Part shown: positions 40,801 through 52,179 of the stretch, piece by piece | Layout of the letters: the number at the start of each line of letters is the position of its first letter | Numbering within the stretch: the first letter of the stretch is position 1 | Assembly (NCBI GenBank): GCA_964019055.1 | Contig: OZ025215.1 | Coordinates: forward strand, 13,219,518-13,283,517 | DNA length: 64,000 nucleotides | Source of the DNA: Anthopleura xanthogrammica | Taxonomy: Eukaryota > Cnidaria > Anthozoa > Actiniaria > Actiniidae | Reading direction: 5' to 3' | The notes under the pieces: model-generated | What the model was told of the DNA's origin: nothing | Database searches by the model: none | Seen by the model: only the letters and a program-made list of their open reading frames with translations | Translations under genes and position numbers: made by a program

Positions 40801-43800
40801 ATATCTTTGTGTTTACTGGGGTGAAATGATTGAGATATGGTCGGCTTAAAAACTATCAGTGGGTATTCTCATTAGTGGGTTTTTTAATGACATCACTGAT
40901 CGGTTGAAGGTACTTCATGCACAATACTAAGCCAGTTCACAGTTTCAATTTTTTTTTCTTTTGTTTAAACTTTCTTTTGTTTTTCATTAAACAGAAGAAG
41001 GTGAGAAATTCGTGATAAATTCGCATGCGCACTGAAAATGATTCTTAAACTGTGAACTGGCTTATTTACGGTTTCTTGTTGAAATCCAGGATGCGTAAAA
41101 CGTTTGGAGGAATCAACTTTGTTTGGATCTCACGTGGAGTGTTTGGTATAAGAGAGCAAATGAAAAAGCTATTTTATTTCGATACGGCTGTCTGGATTTT
41201 GAATAGGCTCTGGAAAGCTGTGGAACTACTAACTTGGTAGTTTCATTTGCTTACCATCTTCTCAATCCAGGAAGCATGCCGCATTATTATTAATAATAGT
41301 GTAATAATGTATCGCGATTCTCCTATAACTTTGATTTGGAGAGAGCCGCCAATATAATTCCGCATTGTCGGCTCAGAATTACCGCACGATAGGAAAATCG
41401 CGATACAAAACTTATTGCGATTTTGAGCCGCCAACTGAATACAGGTTATATTGACGGCGTTGGAAGAATTTTTTCTCCCAACTAGCCGCCAATATTAACC
41501 CGTATTGGCGGCCCAAAATCGCAATAAGTTATAAGTATTAATATTATTAATAATAATGTAGCGTGTCGTATGATTTTGTTCAGCATTCGTTGATATAATG
41601 CAGCGAGAAACAGTATGCTTGAGCATTGAATAATAAGTAATTAGACGTAGCTCAGTAGAATATCATGATTTGTCATTAGTGAGCAATCGGTTATTTATCG
41701 ATGCCGAATACAGAATCAAGGAAACAATTTATGAATAGCCATGTTCAATAATTGCTTAGCCTGAAATAGTTAAGGTGGTTAATATGCCATGGTACATAAC
41801 CAACAGTAAGAGAAAGACGTCAGGTAAGTGTTCGCTGTTTTCTAATCTACCCCTGATGCAATACAATGACCGGCAACATCTTTTCATATGATCTACATGT
41901 ACGGCGGGTTATTCTATGCTTCTTTCCGTAGTCTTCCCACAATCCCTTATGATCCCAGCGCGAGCTCGAGGTCAGGGTTAAATTTGATATTTTTTATACA
42001 TTTTTATGCAAATTTTACCCTGACCTCGCGCTGGGATCATAAGGGATTGTGGGAAGACTACGGAAAGGAGCATTCTCTAGCAGCTGTGATTGATTGATTC
42101 CAGGTTGTTGTTGTATTCTAGATATTTGGTAGTGGTTTTAAAAGTAGAAGACACGAAACACGCACACAAAGAAAATTTTCAAGAATCCAAAACTGCAGTC
42201 TATCTACTTTTAGTTCTAGATTGATTTCCCGAGACATTTACACGTAAACACCAAAAACGAACGCTAATGCCTGTAAATTATGCGTAGACCTGTGTAATAC
42301 TTATATAGCGCATATATCTATAAAAATACTCAAATGCTGGAGCTTTTGGGATGAATGTTGTTTTGTAAGGTGAACTATGCATGCCATTCTCACTCTTGTT
42401 AAAATGTTACTATCTACAGATAAAATAGTGGTTACAGTAGCCCCACCGGGTGAAGATCAGAATCACATTGAAATTCCAGTTCGTAACTTTAACTACACTA
42501 AAAAAGGGAAGAAAATATGGTAAGAACGAAGCCTTTTAATATTTCATTTATTGATAGTATATTGATGATTATAAGTCTTTCACCTGTATTTCCACTGCCT
42601 ATGTTACTATATTTAGATTATTATTAATTATTTATTGATAGTATATTGATGATTATTAGTCTTTCACCTGTATTTCCACTGCCTATGTTACTATATTTAG
42701 ATTATTATTAATTATTTATTGATAGTATATTGATGATTATTAGTCTTTCACCTGTATTTCCACTGCCTATGTTACTGTATTTAGATTATTATTAATTATT
42801 TATTGATAGTATATTGATGATTATTAGTCTTTCACCTGCATCGGTGGTCATGGATTTATAGTATTGTGTTTGTACCGCTATAGGAGATATTAACAACAGG
42901 AGTTAATTTATGATATTGCTTATAATATAATATATTGCTTATAATATAATATGATATTGCTTATAATATAATATGATATTGCTGATAATATAATATGATA
43001 TTGCTTATAATATAATATGATATTGCTTATATCATAGTATGATATTGCTTATGATATAATATGACATTGCTTATGATATAATATTATATTGCTTGAAGTT
43101 TGATGTTCAGTGCTCGCGGATGATAACTTTCTGAGAAGGTAAAATAATCATGACCTACTTTTGTATTTCAGTTATTATCTTATTATCGCGTTTGAGTTGG
43201 GTGATGATGATAAGCCGAACTCTACAAAATACAGCTTAAAAGACATAAATGACCACAAGAACATGTACATAACAGGCAAGATTGGTGTGGGACAAATGGA
43301 GCGATTCCCTGCAGGTGATGGCAAGGAGTACCCTACAATTAAGAATTGGAACAATTGTGAAAAGAAGACTAGAAGAAAGAGAAGAGAAAGTAAGATGTTG
43401 TCTCCTATTACCAACTTCAACTTCAATTATTAGTTATTAATTATTTCACTGTTTTGTGTGTGTGTCACGTGACAAATGGAGGAAGAACCCTCGCAGTCTA
43501 GTGGGGGATCAGTCAACAAGCAACAACGATCACAGTGCCCACTTTATTTGCAGCCTTCTTTCTTATGTACATGACGTTTTATCTCATTACCATTATTTAG
43601 ATGACGATAAATTTAAAAACAAAGAACTGAAGACAGAGACCAAGTACTCGTTCCTCCAGCGATCATCCGCAGAAGATGGTTCGGCGGAAGCATACGAGTG
43701 GACTACATCTGTAAAGATTCGGCATAAACCTGAACCACCAGGACCGCCAATTGGAGCAATTGTTGGTACTATTGTGGCAATTATTATATTAGTATTGATC

Positions 43801-46800
43801 GTGGTAAGCAAACAGTTAGACTATTCTGGAGATTCTTTTGAACATTGTAATTATCAAAATCCATTATTTTTTTTATCGCTAAAGCCACATCGTTTTATAT
43901 ATATATATATCACTCCTTAGTCTTACAAGGGGGGTCACGAGCACCCGAGGACCCCCCTAGATACGTCCCTGGCGTAGGTACAAACACTATATAAGGCACG
44001 ATGAATGCCGGCATCATCTAAAAAAAGATCTATGGAGAGAAGTGTCCGTGGTGCTAGGACCAATCCTTTTGTTTCCATGGGAAAAGCTTCGTGTATATGA
44101 AGTACTTCAATATAAAGATCAATAATAAGAATGTTATTAACGGTTTTTTCACACCATTTGTTTGTTCAGATTCTTTTCATTAAGTTCAGAAAAAAGAAAA
44201 GAGGTGACGATGAGAGAGATGACATTGGATTAAGAGAACACAGATCACGCAGTAGACTAAGTAGCATTGCTCAACGTCTCTCTCGTAAAGACCACTTTTC
44301 TGCTCACGGTAAGATTTACTCTCCATGCTACATATATTTGGTTCTTTCTAGTTTCTGATAAAGGAAGAATTGTTCGTCCATACATTTGATGTTCTAAGTG
44401 GAGCAATTAATAAGTCATATTTTTGATTACCTGTTTAGAACAATACGAGCCTGGTGAGGTACATACTGCAGAGGAATTTGAAAGACACGTTCGTCGATTA
44501 CACGCCAACAGTGATCTACTGTTTTCTCAGGAGTACGCAACTGTCAGGTCACCTGATACGGTGACGTCAAACGCATCATTAGATCCAAACAACAGGTTTA
44601 AAAACCGATATAATAACATAACAGGTAAAATACCTTGATGTGTGGCCGATAAATAACTGAGCATTCTTATTGGATGGGAGTGATGATGTCAACAGATGTC
44701 GTCATTTCCGTACCTTGACCGTGATGGATGCCGGGATGTTTTTTACGGTCATAGGAAAGCGAAAATAATAATAATATGATAATAATAATAAGTTTACCAA
44801 AACATACTTCCTGCGTAGCTTCTGTTTATGATTTTAAAGTTTGTAAAATATTTTTGTTGGCAGCTTTCGACCAAACCCGTGTCCATTTAGATACAATAGA
44901 TGGTGATCCTTCCACTTCCTACGTCAATGCAAACTACCTGGATGGATTTATAAAGAAGAAAGAGTATATAGCAAGTCAGGGGCCACTGCCTGACACTTGT
45001 GATGACTTCTGGAGAATGGTCTGGGAAAGAGGATCTAGACTGATAGTAATGGTAAGGGACGTTTGGGCTCCCTGTGGCACAACAGGGTTAACAACATGTG
45101 CGCATGCGCTTAATCTATGTAAACCATAATGTGTAAGTGGCAAAGTCAACGATACAACTCACACACACACACACACATAGAGAGAGAGAGCTATTTCAAA
45201 AAAGGTTGTTGAATGTTGCATACCAAGCCTGAAATGCACTCTGCACTACGGGAAGTACATTTCCTGTTTTGGCACGGAAAGTGGGTGAACACGCGATTTT
45301 ATTGTTTCTCCCAGGTATTCCGCATGGGTTTTTTACTAATTGAAAGCGTTTTAATACTCTTTAACTACCATATTACATGATATAGGTTACGAACTGTGAA
45401 GAAAAGGGGCGAATCAAGTGCCATCAGTACTGGCCTTCATCAGGCTCTACACTCTATGGTAATCTCACAGTTACCAACATGAGTACAGTAGAACTGAGTG
45501 ATTACACAATCAGATCATTTGGAGTCAAGATGCAGAATTCCCCTGAAGAACGTATGGTTACCCAGTATCACTACACTGCCTGGCCTGATCATGGTGTTCC
45601 AAGCAGTGTCACGTCAGTATTGAACTTTGTACGCAGAGCAAGTGCTGCTAATCCACATGACGCTGGACCAATGGTAAGAGCGCTAAAAACCCAGCCCTGT
45701 CCTTCGATTTTCGAGTTTACCTTGTAACTTTTCTCTTTGTTGTAGGTTGTTCATTGTAGTGCTGGTGTGGGTCGAACAGGTATGATAACAAACCGTTCAT
45801 TACTCATGGCCAAGGGACTTCATTTAGATATGCTTCACTCTTGGCCCGGCCGATATACCACGGTGATGAGCAATTTAACATGACTTTTATTCTGTGATTC
45901 TATCCAGGTACATTCTTAGTTATCGATGCACAATTGAAGAGGATCCAGCAACAAAGCACGGTGGACGTATACAACTATGTAATGTTGCTGCGATCTCAGC
46001 GCAACCTGATGGTTCAAGTAGAAGATCAGTATATTCTGATACACGATGTGCTAGTGGAAGCTATAGCATGCGGTAACACAGAGATACAGGCACGTGATCT
46101 GAGAAAAGAGATAAAGAGCCTCATGCAGCAAAACGTTGAAACAGGTAACAAATAGTAGTTGGATCTAAATTGTTTATAGGTGCTGATGGTTTCTCTCAAT
46201 AACAAATGGGCAGCTCATGGTTCGGGCTTGAGGAAGGTCACTGTGTATTACTGTCACTGATCAGGGTTTTCATCATTCTAGGTCAAACAGAGATGGAAAC
46301 ACAGTTTCAGAGATTATCTCGTAACAAGGCGCCACCTTCCAAGTTCCAAGCAGCAAATCTACCAGTGAACAAACACAAGAACCGCTACGCCAATGTGTTA
46401 CCATATGATGACACACGTGTCAAATTATCAATCCAACCAGGGGTTGATGGCTCCGATTACATCAATGCTAACTATATCGGCGGTTACATGCAGAAAAGAG
46501 CCTTCATTGCTACCCAGGCCCCTATTCCTGACACCATCCCTGATTTTTGGAGAATGATCTGGGAACAAGAATGTCATGCTATCGTCATGTTATCACAGGA
46601 AATGGAGAGTGGAAAGGTACTTTGCAAATACAATAATATTGAGTGTCCACTTATGGAGGTATAGATAATCAATGAAACATTTTGTTTCGGCAGGTCAAGG
46701 TTCATCGCTACTGGCCTGGTAAAGCCCCAACAGCCATTGCAAATCTCGTGGTTGAGATGACACAGGAAAAGACCTTTGATGACTACATTATGAGAGAGTT

Positions 46801-47458
46801 CAAAGTCACCAATACAGGGGTAGGTAGTATACCTGTCACTCACTAGCGACCCCTGATATCCAATAAAGTAACAGTTTGTTTGTACCTTCAGGAAAGTGCA
46901 TCTAGAGTTGTCAGACAATACCACTTTACTGCATGGCCTGATGTTGGTTCTCCTGATTCAAGTGCTGGACTCACTGATCTTATTGGACAAGTACAAAGAT
47001 GGCAACAAAGATGTGGAAACACGCTAGTGACGGTTCACTGCAGGTTGGTAACCCTGTGGTTTGCTGACTTTCCTTAGTGATCCAACCTGACATGTTTTAT
47101 GTTTGTTTCAGTGCTGGTGTTGGTCGTACTGGCGTGTTCTGTGCTGTCAGTTCTCTAATAGAAAGACTGAAGGCTGAGGCAGTTGTGGACGTATTTCAGA
47201 CTGTCAAACAACTGAGAGAACAAAGACCAGCGATGGTACAAACAAAGGTAAGAACCAGGAAAATAGACAGATAGACAGACAGACAGATGGACGGACAGAC
47301 GGACAAATGGACAAAAAGATAGACAGATCAAAACAGAGATGTTAGTAATAGTTAAAATCTAATCCATATTTCATTATTTTCAGGAACAATACGAATTCTG
47401 CTATCAAACACTGGGGGAATATTTGGATTCCTTTGATCCTTACAACAACTTTGACTAA
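31884..47458 (+). CDS. Receptor-type protein tyrosine phosphatase with 10 Ig domains and tandem PTP domains
   Basis: Twenty-five exons with consistent phases give 1839 residues. 31884-31986 signal peptide ([19 protein letters not shown]). Ig exons: 33219-33521, 33607-33909, 34960-35262, 35516-35818, 36388-36687, 37276-37578, 37651-37947, 38366-38665, 38751-39047, 40499-40789. Membrane-proximal: 42420-42519, 43172-43389 with RRKRR at about 1135-1139. 43601-43803 holds most of the transmembrane helix (about 1190-1212). Juxtamembrane: 44170-44308, 44439-44624. D1 continues in 44864-45051, 45386-45673, 45746-45779, 45908-46144. D2: 46282-46616, 46694-46819, 46892-47043, 47112-47247, 47384-47458. 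D1 has KNRY, WPDHGVP and [10 protein letters not shown] (Cys1479, Arg1485); D2 has KNRY, WPDVGSP and [10 protein letters not shown] (Cys1769). Such receptors dephosphorylate phosphotyrosine proteins at the plasma membrane. There are no fibronectin repeats as in LAR. Upstream Ig exons may be added from the 13020 start. Confidence 0.93.
31987..33218 (+). other. Intron after internal signal-peptide exon
   Basis: No exon found. It contains the hairpin at 33048-33193 close to the acceptor. Confidence 0.5.
33048..33193. repeat. Long hairpin (about 65-bp arms) just before an Ig acceptor
   Basis: CCCTTTTAATAAATCCTACA at 33048 is the complement of the sequence ending at 33193. The arms continue inward through CACGTTTGACGTCAAATTTA to a short loop. 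It ends about 25 bp before the exon at 33219 and is probably a small foldback MITE. Confidence 0.85.
33219..33909 (+). CDS. Ig domains 1-2 of short form (A-type)
   Basis: 33219-33521 and 33607-33909, both 303 bp and phase 1-1. The first begins with Ala ([12 protein letters not shown]) where other A exons have Pro-Pro. The intron between them is nearly the same as that between 38665 and 38751, showing block duplication. Confidence 0.88.
34014..34080. repeat. Small foldback
   Basis: AGGTGATTATAGAAA at the left and TTTCTCTATAATCACCT at the right are inverted, with CTGATTGGTAG between. MITE-like. Confidence 0.6.
34284..34429. mobile_element. MITE, about 146 bp, 21-bp TIRs
   Basis: AATACATCTACATAAAATAC at the left is the complement of the right end, GTATTTTATGTAGATGTATT. 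The internal TTTCTGATTGGCCGATTC is common to several elements here. Confidence 0.75.
34960..36687 (+). CDS. Ig domains 3-5 of short form
   Basis: 34960-35262 is A-type. 35516-35818 is unique ([20 protein letters not shown] ... [11 protein letters not shown]). 36388-36687 is B-type with one extra residue ([10 protein letters not shown]). All are phase 1-1. The region was duplicated to 38751-40258, where the last two copies have decayed. Confidence 0.88.
37276..39047 (+). CDS. Ig domains 6-9 of short form
   Basis: 37276-37578 (A), 37651-37947 (B), 38366-38665 (A) and 38751-39047 (A, missing two residues in the last loop, NNGNDTS). All phase 1-1. The first three duplicate the block at 18109-19498, introns included. 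Confidence 0.88.
39206..39530. mobile_element. Foldback MITE inserted in a duplicated intron
   Basis: It contains GCGCTCTGATTGGTCAAAAA and an inner hairpin formed by GTGTATTATACTCTGCTAAA and TTTATCAGAGTATAATACAC. It is absent from the homologous intron at about 35400, so the insertion postdates the block duplication. Edges are approximate. Confidence 0.75.
39630..40258 (+). pseudogene. Decayed copies of two Ig exons (second copy of 35516 and 36388)
   Basis: ATCGCAACTTCACAGACTTC up to CTATGTAAGTTTACC at about 39630-39680 matches only the 3' end of exon 35516-35818. The following sequence to GCGGTAAAAATATTTG (about 40240-40258) matches the intron and the start of exon 36388-36687, and then diverges. 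Most of both exons has been deleted. Confidence 0.75.
40499..40789 (+). CDS. Ig domain 10, membrane-proximal
   Basis: A 291-bp exon, phase 1-1, with [20 protein letters not shown] and [18 protein letters not shown]. Divergent from the amplified families, as expected for a conserved stalk domain. Confidence 0.88.
41922..42067. repeat. Palindrome with about 65-bp arms
   Basis: CTTTCCGTAGTCTTCCCACA at the left and the complement GACTACGGAAAG at the right end. The arms include ATCCCTTATGATCCCAGCGC. The loop is AT-rich. It is intronic, between 40789 and 42420. Confidence 0.85.
42420..43803 (+). CDS. Membrane-proximal cleavable domain and transmembrane segment (receptor 1)
   Basis: Exons 42420-42519, 43172-43389 and 43601-43803. 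The order IEIPVRNF ... YYLIIAFEL ... LGDD-like, then KKTRRKRRE, then [15 protein letters not shown] matches the fibronectin-like domain next to the membrane in receptor PTPs. In these the protein is cut by furin inside the domain and the halves stay together. [20 protein letters not shown] begins the membrane helix. Confidence 0.85.
42545..42840. repeat. 84-bp intronic tandem repeat
   Basis: About 3.5 copies of a unit containing TTGATAGTATATTGATGATT and CTTTCACCTGTATTTCCACT. Confidence 0.85.
42905..43095. repeat. Intronic AT-rich 22-bp repeat
   Basis: Repeats of ATGATATTGCTTATAATATA with drift. Confidence 0.8.
44170..46144 (+). CDS. Juxtamembrane region and PTP domain D1 (receptor 1)
   Basis: The exons encode a basic juxtamembrane stretch ([14 protein letters not shown]), the wedge helix, [21 protein letters not shown] [17 protein letters not shown], then [12 protein letters not shown] on a 34-nt exon and the QVEDQY Q-loop. 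All catalytic elements are intact, so D1 should be active. Confidence 0.92.
46282..47458 (+). CDS. PTP domain D2 (receptor 1), catalytic residues retained
   Basis: Five exons carrying [30 protein letters not shown] and QTKEQYEF, with TAA at 47456-47458. In vertebrate LAR-type D2 the KNRY Tyr and WPD Asp are usually replaced, which kills activity. Here both are present, so activity is plausible. Confidence 0.9.
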
Positions 47459-47612
47459 ACATGCTTCCGTGACCGTCCCTATTCGAAACAAAAGAAAAGA
47501 GAAGACAGAAAATACTCAACAAACAGCATATTAGTCTTTACCTCATTCCCATTTCCCTTTCACTTTTCATCTTGCTCATCCTTTTTGTAAAGCAAGTCTC
47601 GCATTGATAGAG

Positions 47613-48160
47613 GATTGTATACTCTGTATCCACATGCTATGCACACAGATGAGAAGACAGACAGACAGACTGACTGACTACAGAGGAATATATACCCTAT
47701 ATCCACACGCTATGCACACAGATGAGAAGACAGACAGACAGACTGACTGACTACAGAGGAATATATACCCTATATCCACACGCTATGCACACAGATGAGA
47801 AGACAGGCAGACAGACTGACTGACTACAGAGGAATATATGCCCTATATCCACACGCTATGCACACAGATGAGAAGACAGACAGACAGACTGACTGACTAC
47901 AGAGGAATATATGCCCTATATCCACACGCTATGCACACAGATGAGAAGACAGACAGACAGACTGGCTGACTACAGAGGAATATATACCCTATATCCACAC
48001 GCTATGCACACAGATGAGAAGACAGACAGACAGACTGACTGACTACAGAGGAATATATACCCTATATCCACATGCTATGCACACAGATGAGATCAGAAGA
48101 CAGACAGACAGACAGAATGACTGACTACAGAGGAATATATACCCTATATCCACACGCTAT
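47613..48160. repeat. 73-bp minisatellite downstream of receptor 1
   Basis: Seven to eight copies of a unit with GAGGAATATATACCCTATAT, CCACACGCTATGCACACAGA and CAGACAGACTGACTGACTAC. It lies in the 3' UTR or just beyond. AATAAA at 48346-48351 is a candidate polyadenylation signal. Confidence 0.9.
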
Positions 48161-48679
48161 GCAGACTGGAATATATGCAAAATATATTTCATATATTTTT
48201 GACACAATCAATTTATATTAAAGATAGCTAGTGTTTTATAAAATTTACGAATTAGATTAGCTGAATATCTGCTAGATACACCAGGACAAATGTGAATTGT
48301 AGATAGATTTAACATTATTTTGTCATTAATTTGTCATTAATTAAAAATAAAACAAGATTTATAGTAGTATTATTGCAGACAAAACTAGATACCAGCAGAG
48401 CTAATGATGAATACATGTAAAGTGTATCAATATGTTGATATGCAATTACAGTGCTGCAATAGTCATTTTTGTAAAATAGTTCAGTAATACTGGAAAGTCT
48501 CTAAAGGGTCAATAGTGATTGATATATTATATATATATATATATATATGCGTCACTTTTCTATATCTTTTGATATGAACCTTTTCTACAAATAAACATAA
48601 ACAAAGACATCAATACACCAATAAAATCATGATATTTTCTACATTAATTTTGGTCTTGTAGTCTTTCAGTCGATAGCCT

Positions 48680-49220
48680 GAACTTCACAGGGACACTGGT
48701 ACCTAACTAACCCAGCACAGACTTCACAGGGGCACTGGTACCTAACTAACCCAGCACAGACTTCACAGGGGCACTGGTACCTAACTAACCCAGTACAGAC
48801 TTCACAGGGGCACTGGTACCTAACTAACCCAGCACAGACTTCACAGGGGCACTGGTACCTAACTAACCCAGCACAGACTTCACAGGGGCACTGGTACCTA
48901 ACTAACCCAGCACAGACTTCACAGGGGCACTGGTACCTAACTAACCCAGCACAGACTTCACAGGGGCACTGGTACCTAACTAACCCAGCACAGACTTCAC
49001 AGGGACACTGGTACCTAACTGACCCAGCACAGACTTCACAGGGACACTGGTACCTAACTAACCCAGCACAGACTTCACAGGGACACTGGTACCTAACTTA
49101 CCCAGCACAGACTTCACAGGGACACTGGTACCTAACTAACCCAGCACAGACTTCACAGGGACACGGGTACCTAACTAATCCAGCACAGACTTCACAGGGA
49201 CACTGGTACCTAGTTGACCC
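48680..49220. repeat. 39-bp minisatellite, about 14 copies
   Basis: The unit contains CCAGCACAGACTTCACAGGG and CACTGGTACCTAACTAAC. As 39 is a multiple of three, the minus strand shows a small spurious frame. Confidence 0.92.
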
Positions 49221-49699
49221 CACACAGACTTGTGGGACAGATTTTAGTAAACTTAAACAAACAGTCCTGGGGATATGATACAAATCTTCTAGATTAGTAG
49301 TATCAACGCCGGGGTCATGAAAGTCTAACTTAACGTAACGATCTAACTTAACATACCTAACACATTACACATAAGGGATAAGGTCAAAACAATTGTGATC
49401 TTACGGTACCCGATTCAGGGGGAGGGGTGGTGTTACCCGGTACCCACCACCTCTGGAAGTGAAATCCTGGATTTTGTCCTCAGATATCTCCAAAACTAAA
49501 AGTCAAATCACAAAAATGAATGTACTGTTTGTTTACATGTATTCTAAACAACGTATATGTGGATAGAAATAGTCACTGGAGACACCCAGTATCGAGCATT
49601 TCAACAGGTCTCTGAGGGGGGAGGGGGTATCTACCGGTACCCACCACCTAAATTAATAAAATCGGGTCCCTATTTTGGACAATTGTTTTGACCTTGTCC

Positions 49700-49900
49700 C
49701 TAACTAATTATAAATCATGGAGAGTGCATGGTCTGGAGGGGGGTGGGGTGGGGTGTCTAACACATTACACATAACTAATTATAAATCATGGAGAGTGCAT
49801 GGTCTGGAGGGGGTGGGGTGGGGGTGTCTAACACATTACACATAAGTAATTATAAATCATGGAGAGTGTATGGTCTGGAGGGGGGTGGGGTGGGGGTTCT
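49700..49900. repeat. 72-bp G-rich repeat, three copies
   Basis: Units run TAATTATAAATCATGGAGAG, then TGCATGGTCTGGAGGGGG, GTGGGGTGGGG and CTAACACATTACACATAA. The G tracts could form quadruplexes. Confidence 0.8.
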
Positions 49901-51186
49901 GAATTCTACTGATGAATTTTAGATCAACGTTTTTGAAAAACTATATCTGACGGCCAGCGAGCCTCATGCGAGGAATTCTGATGTCAAAACAAGATTCCAT
50001 ATTTCATAATCATATGGATATTTTGACATTTTTATAGATAATTTATTTTAATGTTGAATGAAATATGAAAAAAGAATACATATCAAACCAAAGATTTGCT
50101 ATTTATCGGGCTTCTCCAGCTTTTATTATTACACGATCGCAAAAATGATGAGCTTGTTTTTTTTATGGATAAGCATATGTTTTTGTAAGATATTTCGCTC
50201 GATAATAAAGTTAAGAATAAATCTGAAAAAACTTTTCAAAGACCAACTTACTAACAAAGAAAATTATTATCTTACATTATGAATATGTCTCTTGTTACAT
50301 GTGAAGTTCAAGTGAATGTAAGCTTAAGCTTATAATATTTTTCGACAATTTTCAGTGTAGTTCACTTTCCACCTAAAAAACTTATAACTTAAGATTTGCT
50401 GAATAAAATCCTTTGTTCTATACATGTACTCATATTTTCTACAATCTATAATTATTTTTCTTCGAATTGAAAAGTTTTCTAATGCTTTTGAAGGTTAAAA
50501 TGATGGTTTTTCTTTTAGTTTTTCCTTCTGGGTTCTGGCAAAATCAGAAGAAGTGGTAACGCTGTATCCGGCGTTATGCCGCGTCACACAATTGTCACGT
50601 TTTTAGCACTATATATACTATTTATGGCAGCTCCGCTAATATATTCTTATATATTGTAATATATTGTAATATGCAGGGATGGATCCAGGGGAGGGGTGGA
50701 TAAGACGCGCACTCCTCCCTGGGTCGACTTTGTGCTCCTACTTCAAAGATAACCAATACAAAATAATGTATATTCCTAATTCCTATATTATAAGGGGTGC
50801 AACCTTTTCAGGGACGTCGACTTTGTGATTCAAGCCTTAAACGTGGGTTTCTTGAGTTTAAAGTTATATAAAAGCCTTGCGGTATTTCAGTTACCGTACG
50901 AAGCTGTCTTTACCGTAAAAAGATGAAACGCCGACGTCTAACCTGACCGCATGAACTAGGTCACGGGATATTTTGTCGAATAGATTCTGTTTGAACAAAC
51001 CTTGGTGAATGGATGTTTGTACTGTATCACACATCAGTACAGATTATTGGCTTGGTGCCCAGTCTGGCTCTTCACTTCCGCCGGGTTGCACGAATATTCT
51101 ACTGAATAAAACAAAAACGTTGCTCTAAATATCAACAATTATGCATTATTTATTACTAGTTGTTAATCATTAATTAATGGTTATTA

Positions 51187-51478
51187 GAAAAAACCTACTA
51201 ATGGTCTATCACCAATCGAGCCCTGTGATTGGCTGAGCTACTAGGGGTCTATTAGTGATAGACCTCTAGTAGCGAAAAGCGCCGGTTTTGAAAACCAAAA
51301 AATATATATTTAAAGCAAAATCCAAAACTTTTTGCATCCTTTTATTGGACCGATTAGTAGGTTTTTACTAAAACAATTAGACCTCTCGCCCTCATGGCCT
51401 ACGAGTCAATAGCCCTTTCGGCCTTCGGCCTCATGGGCTATTGACTCGTAGACCATTCGGACTCGAGGACTAATTGTT
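51187..51478. mobile_element. Nested foldback MITE
   Basis: The inner hairpin pairs AACAATTAGACCTCTCGCCC and GGCCTACGAGTCAATAGCCC with their complements up to 51478. The outer part has CCTGTGATTGGCTGAGC and TATCACCAATCG/CTATTAGTGATAG. Edges are approximate. Confidence 0.7.
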
Positions 51479-51587
51479 AAATATGAGTCAAAACGTTAAT
51501 TAACTTCCACTTTTCAAAACAAAGCGAGTTCATTTCCGGTGCACAATAAAAACAGTTTTTTTATTTGTGAACCAATCGATACTACAG

Positions 51588-51745
51588 CATATTGGTATAT
51601 TTGTGAACAAATCGATACTACAGCATATTGGTATATTTGTGAACAAATCGATACTACAGCATATTGGTATATTTGTGAACAAATCGATACTACAGCATAT
51701 TGGTATATTTGTGAACAAATCGATACTACAGCATATTGGTATATT
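51588..51745. repeat. 36-bp minisatellite, 4-5 copies
   Basis: The unit is GATACTACAGCATATTGGTA then TATTTGTGAACAAATC. All frames stay open because 36 is a multiple of three, which produces four overlapping spurious ORFs. Confidence 0.92.
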
Positions 51746-52179
51746 TTTCGAACTGTTAATACAGAAGAGTTGTGCGACATTAGACTTGACAACACTATTA
51801 GTTAGTTGACAATCATCATCGTAGCTCAATCTCTTAATCCACAGTTGAATCCTGTTAATTTACGTGCACGGGCATGTATCCTGACCACCAGTAATATGTG
51901 TAATACGCCGATCGGTCGCCAAGTTTCTTAGCTTCGCATCACTTCCGTTGTTAAAAAAGACAGACAATTTGACCTTACTGTTGTTTGCTGAAGCATTTCC
52001 CTCATCCATCCTCCTGGCTCCATCACCCAGTGTTATCACTGGTCAAGACGCCAAACACAAGTGCTAGTTTCACTTATGATGCATTGTGTGAAAACCGTCA
52101 TATTTCAGTTTCATTCAACAGTAGCGAGTTGGTAAGGAAGGCCCCGCTGAAGGAGATATTTCTCTTTTGTCAGCCGGCC

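Larger units (their letters stand above)
49221..52179. other. Intergenic region between the two receptor genes
   Basis: No gene seen. It holds three copies of a G-rich 72-bp repeat (about 49700-49900), a nested foldback (51187-51478) and a 36-bp minisatellite (51588-51745). The frame at 50058-50282 is AT-rich and unsupported. Confidence 0.5.

Noticed and set aside
49098..49283. Minus-strand ORF with repeated VRYPCPCEVCAGL
   Set aside because: Product of the 39-bp minisatellite.
50058..50282. 74-codon plus-strand ORF
   Set aside because: AT-rich, no domain, no splice or conservation support.
51514..51829. Four overlapping ORFs on both strands
   Set aside because: Product of the 36-bp minisatellite, open in several frames.
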